A stretch of 64,000 nucleotides of DNA from Enterobacterales bacterium (GTDB lineage: Bacteria > Pseudomonadota > Gammaproteobacteria > Enterobacterales > Enterobacteriaceae): contig JAATFX010000146.1 in NCBI GenBank assembly GCA_015654925.1, positions 121,707 through 185,706 of the forward strand, given 5' to 3'. The translations under genes and the position numbers were made by a program. The number at the start of each line of letters is the position of its first letter. Within the stretch, counting starts at the first letter, position 1. The notes below the pieces were generated by a model. The model was not told the DNA's origin and ran no database searches. It saw nothing but the letters and a program-made list of their open reading frames with translations. Shown in pieces: positions 44,558-52,766 of the stretch.

Positions 44558-45762
44558 TTACAGAACTCCTGGATAAATTCCGCGCGGGCAGGGTCAAAAT
44601 TGACGCCCAGCCCGCACGCGCTTGGGCTGCTGACCAGCCCACGAGAATAGATAAGGCCGGCGACCGGATCGTTGCCCAGCCCGTCGGCGCCGTAAAGTTC
44701 GGCATGCGCCGGGCGGGTGGCGCAGGCGGCATGCAGGGCGGCGGCGGTGGCGGCCGCGCCCTCGTTCATCTGGCCGATCATAAAGGGTATGCCCGCGGCG
44801 TTAAGCTGCCGGGCGGCGCGCAGGATTGGGCCGAGTCCGCCCATCTTCACCAGCTTCAGGTGCGCCCATACCTTGCCCCCCAGGCCGATGATGCGGGCCA
44901 GATCGGCGTCGCTGCTCATGCTCTCGTCGAGCATGAGCGGGATCGGACTGGCGTCGGCCAGCGCGCGGTAGCCGTGGTCCGCATGATCGGCCTCGCCGTC
45001 GGCGATCGGCTGCTCCACATAACGTAAATCAAAGGGCGCCAATGCGCGCAGGCGCGCCAGGGCCTCGCGCGCCGGCCACTGGCCGTTGGCGTCCGCCGCC
45101 AGGCGGATGGCGTCGCCGAAGCGGCGGCGCAGGGCGCCGATGCGGTCCAGGTCCTGGTCAAACCCGGCCACGCCGACCCGCAGCTTCAGATCGGTAAAAC
45201 CCCGTTCGACATACGCATCGGCCTGTTGCAGCATCTGCTCGCGCGGCGACCAGAACAGCGTCTGGTTGGTCGGGTAACTTAGCCGTGCGGCCGCCTCATC
45301 CTCCTGTTGCGGGGCAACGGTTGAGCCTTGCCTCCCTTGCGCCGCAGGAGGATGAGGCGGCGCAATACCCGCATGAAGCCGCTCGCGCCGGGTATCGCCG
45401 GCCAGCAACCGGGCGACGCTGATATTTTGCTGCCGCGCCAGCAAATCGTGCAGCGCGATATCCAGCAGCATGCGCGTGGGCGCAAGGCATCCCCCGGCCC
45501 AGACGTCCAGTCCGGCCAGCAATTGTCCTGCATCCAGGCCAAGATCGAGCAGGCGCAGGTAGCCCTGGACGTCGTCCAACACCTGTTGCGGAGCGTAGCC
45601 GTTAAGGTAGGCGATATTGATGCGCACCTCGCCCAGGCCGCGTATTCCCCGGTCTTCCAGCAGCAGATACAGTTCGTCAAGCGCCGCCACGCTGCCCGAA
45701 GAGGCGGTATACAGCCGCAGATGCGGATAGCGCAGCGCGGCGCGGTATAATGTGGCTTTCAC
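44554..45762 (-). CDS. Enolase superfamily enzyme, muconate-lactonizing/epimerase subgroup
   Basis: A 402-residue protein with the enolase-superfamily capping domain (1-130) and TIM barrel (160-380). Metal ligands D224, E250 and D279 are present, and K303 in H-L-K-L-V-K-M-G-G matches the second catalytic Lys of the subgroup. The first motif is K193-x-R195 instead of Lys-x-Lys. A Pro/Gln-rich insert (about 134-158) separates cap and barrel and is unusual. Racemisation or dehydration of an amino-acid or acid derivative is likely; the substrate is unknown. Confidence 0.85.
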   Translation of the reverse strand: MKATLYRAALRYPHLRLYTASSGSVAALDELYLLLEDRGIRGLGEVRINIAYLNGYAPQQVLDDVQGYLRLLDLGLDAGQLLAGLDVWAGGCLAPTRMLLDIALHDLLARQQNISVARLLAGDTRRERLHAGIAPPHPPAAQGRQGSTVAPQQEDEAAARLSYPTNQTLFWSPREQMLQQADAYVERGFTDLKLRVGVAGFDQDLDRIGALRRRFGDAIRLAADANGQWPAREALARLRALAPFDLRYVEQPIADGEADHADHGYRALADASPIPLMLDESMSSDADLARIIGLGGKVWAHLKLVKMGGLGPILRAARQLNAAGIPFMIGQMNEGAAATAAALHAACATRPAHAELYGADGLGNDPVAGLIYSRGLVSSPSACGLGVNFDPARAEFIQEFCK

Positions 45763-45771
45763 CCAGGCTCC

Positions 45772-46935
45772 TTAGCGATGCATCATCGCCAGCGCCACGT
45801 CGCGATAAATTTCGCTGGCGGCAATAAATTCATTAATCGGCACGAACTCATCGGGCTTGTGCGCGTCGGCCAGCGAACCGGGGCCGATGACAATGCCTTT
45901 GGTGCCCAGGCTGCGGAAATGCACCAGATCGCATCCGCCCTGGAAACCAAACGGTCCAGGTTCCTGGTTGCCTTGGGCGCGGCAGGCGTCAAGGCCCGCC
46001 AGCACGATGGGGTCGTCGGATGGGGTTTCCGTCGCGCCGCCGGTGGTCGGTTTAAAGGTGACGATTTCACTGCGCACGCCGAATTTTTCCTGCGCCAGCG
46101 CCAGCAAATCACGTATCTCCTGCTTGACCTGTTCTTCGTCCTCGCCCGGCACCATGCGGCGGTCCAGCAGCAGTTCGCAGCTATCGGGCAGTACGTTGTC
46201 GGCATGGCCGCCGCTGATGCGCGTCACCGTCAGGCTGGCGGTTCCCACCAGCGGATGGCAGTGGCAGCGCACGTTGTGTTCGTGGGCGTGTTCCACCAGT
46301 CCCAGCAACTGGGCGGCGCGGAATATCGCATTCTCGCCCAGTTCCGGCGTGCCGGAGTGCGCGGTTACGCCGTGCACCCGCACCAGCGGACGCAGGCTGC
46401 CTTTATGGGCGGAGTAGGTGGTGTTGGAGGTGGGTTCGCCAATCACCGCATAGTCGATTTTCGCCGGCGCCTCGCGTACATAAAATTTAGCCCCTTCGCT
46501 GGCCGCCTCTTCGTCGGCGACAAAAATGCCCATCAGCGTGCCGCGCCACGCGTCGGGATTGGCCGCCAGCATCCGCATTGCTTCAAGCATCGCCACCAGC
46601 GGCCCCTTGGCGTCGCAGGAGCCGCGGCCGTATAATTTGCCGTCGCGTTCGGTCAGCGTGAACGGGTCCTGGCTCCAGCCGGCGCCCGCCGGTACCACGT
46701 CGATATGGGTATTAAAGGCAAAGCAGGGGCCGGCGCCGTTTTCCAGGCGCGCAATCACGTTGGTCCTGCCCGGCAGATATTCGCTAAGGGCCAGGTCAAA
46801 ACCGGCCGCGGCAAGAAGTCCGCTGATATGCTCGGCCGCCTCGCGCTCGCGCCCCGGCGGGTTTTCGGTGTTGATTGCAACCAGCGCGGCTAGATCGCGT
46901 TTCATCCTGCCGATATCGGGCGATGAAAGACTCAT
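45772..46935 (-). CDS. M20 family metallohydrolase (ArgE/DapE-like)
   Basis: A 387-residue zinc hydrolase that cleaves an amide, as in N-acyl amino acid deacylases. Ligand motifs are N-T-H-I-D-V-V-P near residue 77, G-R-G-S-C-D-A-K-G near 109, the catalytic Glu pair in V-A-D-E-E-A near 143, I-G-E-P-T near 166 and the late D-A-H-K-P-D-E-F. The start at 46935 has AGGAG with good spacing; an ATG two codons earlier is too close. It lies between the ABC importer and the enolase-superfamily gene on one strand. Confidence 0.9.
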   Translation of the reverse strand: MSLSSPDIGRMKRDLAALVAINTENPPGREREAAEHISGLLAAAGFDLALSEYLPGRTNVIARLENGAGPCFAFNTHIDVVPAGAGWSQDPFTLTERDGKLYGRGSCDAKGPLVAMLEAMRMLAANPDAWRGTLMGIFVADEEAASEGAKFYVREAPAKIDYAVIGEPTSNTTYSAHKGSLRPLVRVHGVTAHSGTPELGENAIFRAAQLLGLVEHAHEHNVRCHCHPLVGTASLTVTRISGGHADNVLPDSCELLLDRRMVPGEDEEQVKQEIRDLLALAQEKFGVRSEIVTFKPTTGGATETPSDDPIVLAGLDACRAQGNQEPGPFGFQGGCDLVHFRSLGTKGIVIGPGSLADAHKPDEFVPINEFIAASEIYRDVALAMMHR

Positions 46936-46985
46936 CGACATCTCCTGAAGTAAATAAAGGCCCCTGACGAGGCGTGGGGTAGATA

Positions 46986-47729
46986 TCAGTGCAATATCTG
47001 GTCGAGGAAGCGCTGCGCGCGCTCGCTCACTTCGCCGCCGAAAAATTTATCGCTCGGGGCGTTTTCAATGATTTCGCCGTCTTCCATAAACACGATATGG
47101 TTGGCGGCGCGCCGGGCAAAGCCCATCTCGTGGGTCACCACGATGCTGGTCATGCCCTCGGCGCTCAGGTCGGCCATCACGTCGAGCACCTCGCGGATCA
47201 TTTCCGGGTCCAGGGCGGAGGTCGGCTCGTCGAACAGCATCAGTTTGGGTTTCATCGCCAGCGCGCGCGCAATAGCTACCCGCTGCTGCTGGCCGCCGGA
47301 CAGTTCGTCCGGAAACGCGTCGGCTTTATCCGGAATGCGCACCTTGCCCAGCAATTCCAGCGCCTGGGCCCGGGCCTCGGCGCGGCCGACGCCGCGCACG
47401 GTCATCGGCGCCAGCATGATGTTCTCGGCGGCGGTCAGATGGGAAAACAGTTCGTAGCTTTGAAACACCATGCCGATGTCCTGGCGCAGCTGGTGCGGCT
47501 TGATATCGGCGTGGGTAATATCCTGATTGCGAAAAAAGATGGCGCCGCCTTCAATCGGCTCCAGCAGGTTGACGCAGCGCAATAGGGTGGATTTTCCGGA
47601 GCCGGAGGGGCCAATCAGCACTACGGTGTCACCCTCGGCAACGTTGAGCGAGCAGTTTTTCAGCACATGCTGCGGGCCGAAATGTTTATCGATGCCGATG
47701 ATCTCAAGTACCGGTTTTGTACTTTTCAT
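46986..47729 (-). CDS. Polar amino acid ABC transporter ATP-binding protein
   Basis: A 247-residue ATPase of the GlnQ/HisP type. It has Walker A G-P-S-G-S-G-K-S-T (38-46), signature L-S-G-G-Q-Q-Q-R near residue 140 and Walker B L-M-L-F-D-E-P-T-S-A-L-D near 162. It works as a homodimer under the adjacent permease, ten bases upstream. The three-gene importer belongs to the GntR-linked block and probably brings in its substrate. Confidence 0.95.
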   Translation of the reverse strand: MKSTKPVLEIIGIDKHFGPQHVLKNCSLNVAEGDTVVLIGPSGSGKSTLLRCVNLLEPIEGGAIFFRNQDITHADIKPHQLRQDIGMVFQSYELFSHLTAAENIMLAPMTVRGVGRAEARAQALELLGKVRIPDKADAFPDELSGGQQQRVAIARALAMKPKLMLFDEPTSALDPEMIREVLDVMADLSAEGMTSIVVTHEMGFARRAANHIVFMEDGEIIENAPSDKFFGGEVSERAQRFLDQILH

Positions 47730-47739
47730 GGACGCTTCC

Positions 47740-48459
47740 TCAGTGTGTCGTGCTGGTGCTGCTGCGCAACAGGCGTTCGGTTAAAGTCAGGGCCGGTTTT
47801 CTGCGTTTTTTCGGATCGAGATACCGTTCCAGCCAGGCCTGTCCGACCATAAAAATGCTGGTTAGCACCAGGTAATAGATGCCGGCGGCGCACAGGGCCT
47901 CGAAATAGCGGAAGCTGGCGCTGGCGGTCTGGTTGGCGATAAGCAGCAGTTCCTGCACCGCGATCACCGAGACCAGCGCGCTGGATTTCAGCATGCTGAT
48001 CATCTGGTTGCCCATCGGCGGCAGCACGATCCTTGCCGCCTGCGGCAATACGATCTTGCGCATGATCTGCCCGCCGGTCATCCCAAGCGCCATGCCCGCC
48101 GTGCGCTGTCCGCTGCGTACCGCCTGCAGGCCGGAGCGCAGGATTTCAGCCATATACGCGCCTTCGTTAAGCGACAGCGCCAGAATGGCGCAGGTAAAAG
48201 CCGAAAAACGTATTCCAAAGCCGGGCAGGACGTTATAGACAAAGATGATCTGGAACAGCACCGGCGTGCCGCGAAACAGCCAAAGATAAAAGAAGGCCAG
48301 CCCCGTGCAGACACGGAACCGGGATTCTTGTAACAGGGCCAGCACCAATCCCATGATGATGCCAAAAAACAACGAACACACCGTCAGCATCAGGGTCATT
48401 AACGCGCCCTGGAAGAACGCCGGTGAGAACAGGTACTGCCAAACAAGATCAAGGGACAT
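47740..48459 (-). CDS. Polar amino acid ABC transporter permease
   Basis: A 239-residue inner-membrane permease of the HisM/GlnP type with about five membrane segments. It has the R-G-T-P-V-L-F-Q segment near residue 63 and the EAA loop E-I-L-R-S-G-L-Q-A-V-R-S-G-Q near 105. Only one permease gene is present, so it probably forms a homodimer. It lies between the solute-binding and ATPase genes. Confidence 0.93.
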   Translation of the reverse strand: MSLDLVWQYLFSPAFFQGALMTLMLTVCSLFFGIIMGLVLALLQESRFRVCTGLAFFYLWLFRGTPVLFQIIFVYNVLPGFGIRFSAFTCAILALSLNEGAYMAEILRSGLQAVRSGQRTAGMALGMTGGQIMRKIVLPQAARIVLPPMGNQMISMLKSSALVSVIAVQELLLIANQTASASFRYFEALCAAGIYYLVLTSIFMVGQAWLERYLDPKKRRKPALTLTERLLRSSTSTTH

Positions 48460-48500
48460 GGACTTTCCTTAAACACCGCAACCGGTAAACTTTATTGTGA

Positions 48501-49319
48501 TCAAAAAATAGCCACCGACGCGGGGAACCGCCATTTAGCAATCAATTTCTGGTAGGTGCCGTCGGCAACTACTTTTTTCAGGCCGTTTTCCAGCAGGGTT
48601 TTCATCTGCGCGTCGCCTTTACGTACCGCGAAACCGATATGGGTGTCGGCCTCGAATTCGTCGCCCGTCGTTTCGAAGGTATCCCCTTTTTCGCTCAGCA
48701 GCGCCACGGCGCCGGGAGTGGAGAGAAATTCTGCGTCGGCGCGCCTTTGCGCCACCGCTACCGCCGAATCGGTGGCCGCAGGGAAGGTCATTACGTTAAT
48801 CGCCGCCTTGCCGGCGTCCTGGCATTGTTTGCTGGTGACGCGCGCCTGGCTTTCCTCGATGCCGCCCAGGGTCACGGCGATGCTCTTGCCGCATAGCGAC
48901 AGATCCCGGCCGGTAATCTTCTCCGGATTACCCTTGGCGACCACCACCCGGCTGCCGATTTTCAGATAGGGGACAAAATCCACCTGCTCCGAACGGGTCG
49001 GGTTGATATACATCGCCGAGTTGATGATATCCAATCGCTTGCCCTGCAGCGCCGGGATCAGCCCCTTGAATTCCATCGACATCGGCTGCGGTTTCAGCGC
49101 CAGCTTGGCCGTCACGGCGTTTATCAGATCAATATCAAAACCGGTCAGGGTGCCGTCCTTCATGTACTCAAAGGGCATAAACGTGGCGGCGGTGCCGTAG
49201 GTCAATTCGCCCTTGCTGACCAGGGCAGGCGCGGCGGCCTGGCTCATCAGGGGGGCGCCCAGACATAACGCGGCCAGGGTAACGGCGGCATAGCGACGTA
49301 AAAACTGTTTTTTCGACAT
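48501..49319 (-). CDS. Amino acid ABC transporter substrate-binding protein
   Basis: A 272-residue periplasmic receptor of the SBP_bac_3 family. The start at 49319 has GGAG six bases before and gives a clean signal peptide with cleavage after about residue 28 (S-Q-A-A); the open frame continues 33 codons upstream without a signal. Ligand-binding family motifs are F-M-P-F-E-Y near 45, G-F-D-I-D-L near 57 and S-A-M-Y-I-N-P-T-R near 100. It is the first gene of the importer and faces the divergent GntR gene. Confidence 0.93.
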   Translation of the reverse strand: MSKKQFLRRYAAVTLAALCLGAPLMSQAAAPALVSKGELTYGTAATFMPFEYMKDGTLTGFDIDLINAVTAKLALKPQPMSMEFKGLIPALQGKRLDIINSAMYINPTRSEQVDFVPYLKIGSRVVVAKGNPEKITGRDLSLCGKSIAVTLGGIEESQARVTSKQCQDAGKAAINVMTFPAATDSAVAVAQRRADAEFLSTPGAVALLSEKGDTFETTGDEFEADTHIGFAVRKGDAQMKTLLENGLKKVVADGTYQKLIAKWRFPASVAIF

Positions 49320-49459
49320 GTCAGGCTCCGGGGGATGATGAGCATAATTGCTCTTTGTGTTACAATAAATACAATTGAAATGGCTTGTCAAGGCTCTTTT
49401 TTGGTGCACAAGATGCACTATTTTAGGGATTTAGGCTGTTTATCAGGTATTATTGTGTC

Positions 49460-49486
49460 GATGTATATTGTATAATAATATACATC
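49460..49486. promoter_or_regulatory. Candidate GntR autoregulatory operator
   Basis: A perfect 9-bp inverted repeat GATGTATAT/ATATACATC spans 49460-49486. Nested in it, ATTGTAT-AATAAT-ATACATC (49467-49486) has the same 7-6-7 layout as the site at 40790-40809. It ends 12 bases before the GntR start. A weaker version, ATTGCTC-N6-TTACAAT, lies at 49347-49366 before the substrate-binding gene. Confidence 0.6.
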
Positions 49487-49498
49487 AAATACTTTTGG

Positions 49499-50419
49499 AT
49501 GCGACACTCCATGACTCTAACGGCGACGGCCAGCGGAAGGCGGCTGGCAAATCAAATCCTTGATCTGATACGCGAGGCAAAATTCGAACCGGGACATCAC
49601 CTGCGCGAGCAGCAGTTGGCGGATATGGCGGGCGTTTCGCGCACGCCGGTGCGCGCGGCCATGAAATTACTGTGCGAGCTGGGTATTATCGAAACGCGGC
49701 GCAACCAGGGTTTTTTCCTGGTGAAACCTTATGATGAAATCCAGCGTATCAGCATAGATGTGCCCGCCAGCAGCGATCAGGACCTTTATGAGCAGTTGGT
49801 CAGGGACCGCATCGCCGGCAAACTGCCGGAATCCCTGACGCAAATCGAAATTTCCCAGCGCTACGATGTCGACCGCAACGTGCTGTCGCGCACGCTGCTG
49901 CGCCTGTCGGAAGATGGACTGATTGCGCGCAATAAAGGCCAGGGCTGGTCGTTTCTGCCGACGCTGAACACCGACGTGGCGCTAAGCAACGGCTACCGGT
50001 TCCGGTTAATGATTGAGCCGGGCGGGCTGTTATCGGAAAGCTTCCAAGCCGATAAAAGCGCGCTCATACGTCTGCGACAACAGCATATGTTCTTGATTTC
50101 GCATCCCGATATCTTAAATATCGACGGGCGGCAAATTTTTGATACCGATGCCAGCTTCCATGAAACGCTGGCGGAATTCAGCGGCAATATTTTTGTGCTG
50201 CAATCCATCGTTCAGCAGAACCGGCTGCGCCGGCTGCTGGAATTCGGCAGTTACACCAATAAACAGCGGGTGCGGGAATGGTGCGGCGAGCATGTGGATA
50301 TTATAGATGCGGTTATGGAAGGCCGCATGGCCGAGGCCGCCGAAATGATGCGCCGCCATCTGCAATCCGCCTATGAGAATGTGCTCAATAAAGTCAGCAA
50401 AACCAGCAAGGGCGGCTAA
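49499..50419 (+). CDS. GntR family regulator with two winged-helix domains and an FCD-like sensor
   Basis: A 306-residue protein. The first winged helix (about residues 14-78) includes L-R-E-Q-Q-L-A-D-M-A-G-V-S-R-T-P-V-R. A second HTH-like module (about 95-155) contains Q-I-E-I-S-Q-R-Y-D-V-D-R-N-V-L-S-R-T-L. A helical FCD-type effector domain follows (about 165-300, with D-A-S-F-H-E-T-L near 218). Usual FCD-type GntR proteins have one HTH and about 230 residues, so the second HTH is unusual. It is divergent from the ABC genes and is the likely regulator of the block. Confidence 0.88.
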   Translation: MRHSMTLTATASGRRLANQILDLIREAKFEPGHHLREQQLADMAGVSRTPVRAAMKLLCELGIIETRRNQGFFLVKPYDEIQRISIDVPASSDQDLYEQLVRDRIAGKLPESLTQIEISQRYDVDRNVLSRTLLRLSEDGLIARNKGQGWSFLPTLNTDVALSNGYRFRLMIEPGGLLSESFQADKSALIRLRQQHMFLISHPDILNIDGRQIFDTDASFHETLAEFSGNIFVLQSIVQQNRLRRLLEFGSYTNKQRVREWCGEHVDIIDAVMEGRMAEAAEMMRRHLQSAYENVLNKVSKTSKGG

Positions 50420-50604
50420 GCTGCCGATCTGGCGTGCCCGCGGCCATGATGGCAACAACGCGATAAGTCCATCCTGGAGGATCGCGCGCGATAGATTCGC
50501 GATCGCCGAATCTGCGCCGGGCGTACTTGAGCGGCATCAGTCAACACACGCATAGGCGGAATACACCGCCGGTAAACTTACATTCCACACATCAGGAGTT
50601 GGTC

Positions 50605-51390
50605 ATGGATTTTGGCATTCAGGGGCGCGTGGCGCTGGTCAGCGGTGCTGGCGGCGGTCTGGGGCGCGCCATCGCGCTGGCATTGGCGGCGGAAGGCGCC
50701 AAGGTCGCGGTCTGCGGCCGCACGCAGGGCGCGCTTGACGAAACCGTCGCGCTTATCGAAGAACAGGGCGGCCGGGCGCGCGCCTGGACATTGGACCTGA
50801 CCCGCCAGGACACCTTTGACGCCGTATTGGCCGATATCCGCGCCGGCTTGGGGCCGGTGGGCATTCTGGTCAATAATTCCGGCGGCCCGCAGCCAAGCGG
50901 GGCGAGCGGCGTGGCGCCGGAACAATGGAGCGCCCAATTTTCCGCCATGGTCGGGTCGCTTATCCTGCTGACCGACAAGGTCCTGCCGGATATGCGCGCC
51001 GCGGGCTGGGGGCGGATTATCACCAGCACGTCTTCAGGCATCATAGCGCCCATCGCCAATCTGGGTATGTCCAATACCCTGCGCATCGCGCTGGCCGGCT
51101 GGTCGAAAACCCTGGCCGCGGAAGTGGCGCGCGACGGCATCACGGTCAATGTCATGGTGCCGGGCCGCATCGCCACCCGCCGGGTGGGACAGCTTGACGC
51201 CGCCCGTGCCGGTAGAGAAGGGGTGAGCGTGGAGGAGGTGGCGGCCAAAAGCGCGGCGGCGATACCGGCCGGACGCTACGGCAACCCCGAGGAATACGGC
51301 GCCGTGGCGGCATTCCTCGCCAGCCGCCAGGCATCTTATCTGACCGGAGGCGCGATCCGCGTCGACGGCGGCATGATTCCCTCAATCTGA
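50605..51390 (+). CDS. Atypical SDR family oxidoreductase without the Tyr-x3-Lys motif
   Basis: A 261-residue short-chain dehydrogenase fold. The cofactor motif S-G-A-G-G-G-L-G (13-20), N-N-S-G-G near residue 90 and the C-terminal T-G-G-A-I-R-V-D-G-G are intact. The catalytic region (about 153-160) reads L-G-M-S-N-T-L-R, so the usual Tyr and Lys are missing. This N-L-x-x-S-N variant recurs in a branch of SDR proteins. AGGAG lies seven bases before ATG 50605. It follows the GntR gene after 185 bases and may belong to its regulon. Confidence 0.85.
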   Translation: MDFGIQGRVALVSGAGGGLGRAIALALAAEGAKVAVCGRTQGALDETVALIEEQGGRARAWTLDLTRQDTFDAVLADIRAGLGPVGILVNNSGGPQPSGASGVAPEQWSAQFSAMVGSLILLTDKVLPDMRAAGWGRIITSTSSGIIAPIANLGMSNTLRIALAGWSKTLAAEVARDGITVNVMVPGRIATRRVGQLDAARAGREGVSVEEVAAKSAAAIPAGRYGNPEEYGAVAAFLASRQASYLTGGAIRVDGGMIPSI

Positions 51391-51413
51391 GCAACAGGCC
51401 GCGCCTCACCCGA

Positions 51414-52580
51414 TCAAACCGCAGGCGGGTCCGCCACCAGGCGCAGGAGCGTGACTTCAGACGGCGCGGCCAGCCGTATCGGCGGCCCCCAATAGCCCGT
51501 GCCGCGGCTGGTGTATACCCACAGGTCGTCGAGTTTGGCCAGCCCGTGCACGAACGGCTGCTGCAACCGGACAAAGAATTGCCACGGCAGGAACTGGCCG
51601 CCGTGCGTATGGCCGGATAATTGCAGCGTGAAGCCCGCCGCCGATGCAGCCGTCGCAGAGCGCGGTTGATGGGCCAGCAGTAGCCGGAACAAGATATCGC
51701 CCGGTGCGCCGCGCATGGCTTTTTGCGGATCGCTCGCGTGCGCCGGATCGAAGTTGCCGCCGCTGTAATCCGTCACGCCCGCCACGACGGCGCGCGCGCC
51801 GTCGTGGTTGACGACCACATGTTCGTTCATCAACACCTTGAAGCCAAGCCTGCGAAACTCAACGATCCAGGCATCCGCACCGGCATAGTATTCATGATTT
51901 CCGGTAACGAAGAAGGTGCCGTGCCGCGCCGATAACGCGCCAAGCGGCCGGACATCGGTCTCAAGTTGCGGCACGGAACCATCGACGACATCGCCCGTCA
52001 CCGCAACCAGATCCGCATTGAGCCCATTGACGGTTGCGACGATTTTTTCGACATAGCCGCGTTTAATGGTCGGGCCGATGTGAATGTCGCTGATCTGCAC
52101 GATTCTAAAGCCATTCAGCGCCGCCGCCAGTCCGGCGACGGGGACATCGATAATCTTCACCGGCGCATTCCGTCGCGCGTAATAAACGCCCAGCAAGGTG
52201 AGCAGTATGGCAAATAGCGGCACGCACAGCGCGCTGGCGGCGGTGAAATCCCCAGTCGCCGCGGTTGCGCCCCGCACGCTGTTTACGACGTAAAGCAACA
52301 GCAACAGAATATCGCGCAAAATTGTCAGCACCAACAGCGACGAAAAACAGCCCATCATGAGCAATCCTGCCCACGCGAGCCGGTCCGACAACGGCTGTTT
52401 TTTGATATTGCGCGCGGCCATGCCGAGCGGGATCAGCAAAACAGACGCAACCAGCAGTAGCGCCGCGAGCCATTTGAATGGAGTGCCGGTAGGCAAGGCC
52501 GGAACGAGCCGCACGCCGATATACACATGCAAAAGAGTGACGATGCTGATAAGGCGAATGAAAAATGCGGAGCGAAGCAT
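51414..52580 (-). CDS. Membrane-anchored metallophosphoesterase
   Basis: A 388-residue protein (start 52580, with GAGAAG upstream; the frame continues to 52667). Four hydrophobic segments in the first 140 residues are followed by a calcineurin-like phosphoesterase domain. All ligand motifs are present in order: I-S-D-I-H-I-G, T-G-D-V-V-D-G, T-G-N-H-E-Y-Y, A-H-Q-P and S-G-H-T-H-G-G-Q. This is the YaeI/YkuE-type architecture, which acts on lipid-linked or other phosphoesters at the membrane. It converges on the atypical SDR gene with a 23-base gap. Confidence 0.9.
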   Translation of the reverse strand: MLRSAFFIRLISIVTLLHVYIGVRLVPALPTGTPFKWLAALLLVASVLLIPLGMAARNIKKQPLSDRLAWAGLLMMGCFSSLLVLTILRDILLLLLYVVNSVRGATAATGDFTAASALCVPLFAILLTLLGVYYARRNAPVKIIDVPVAGLAAALNGFRIVQISDIHIGPTIKRGYVEKIVATVNGLNADLVAVTGDVVDGSVPQLETDVRPLGALSARHGTFFVTGNHEYYAGADAWIVEFRRLGFKVLMNEHVVVNHDGARAVVAGVTDYSGGNFDPAHASDPQKAMRGAPGDILFRLLLAHQPRSATAASAAGFTLQLSGHTHGGQFLPWQFFVRLQQPFVHGLAKLDDLWVYTSRGTGYWGPPIRLAAPSEVTLLRLVADPPAV

Positions 52581-52766
52581 AAGTAATCTTCTCTTTTCAA
52601 TAGTTAAGTGGTCAAGTGGCATCGGCCGCGATGTTTGCGTTTCGCCAGAATCGCCTTTCTGACTCATTAGGCGCCACCCACCGTTGTAATGATGCGGCCT
52701 GAGCTGACTGTAATAACGCCTGATGGAACCTGGGATGCCGCGCTAAGTTTGAGTAACCACCCAAGC

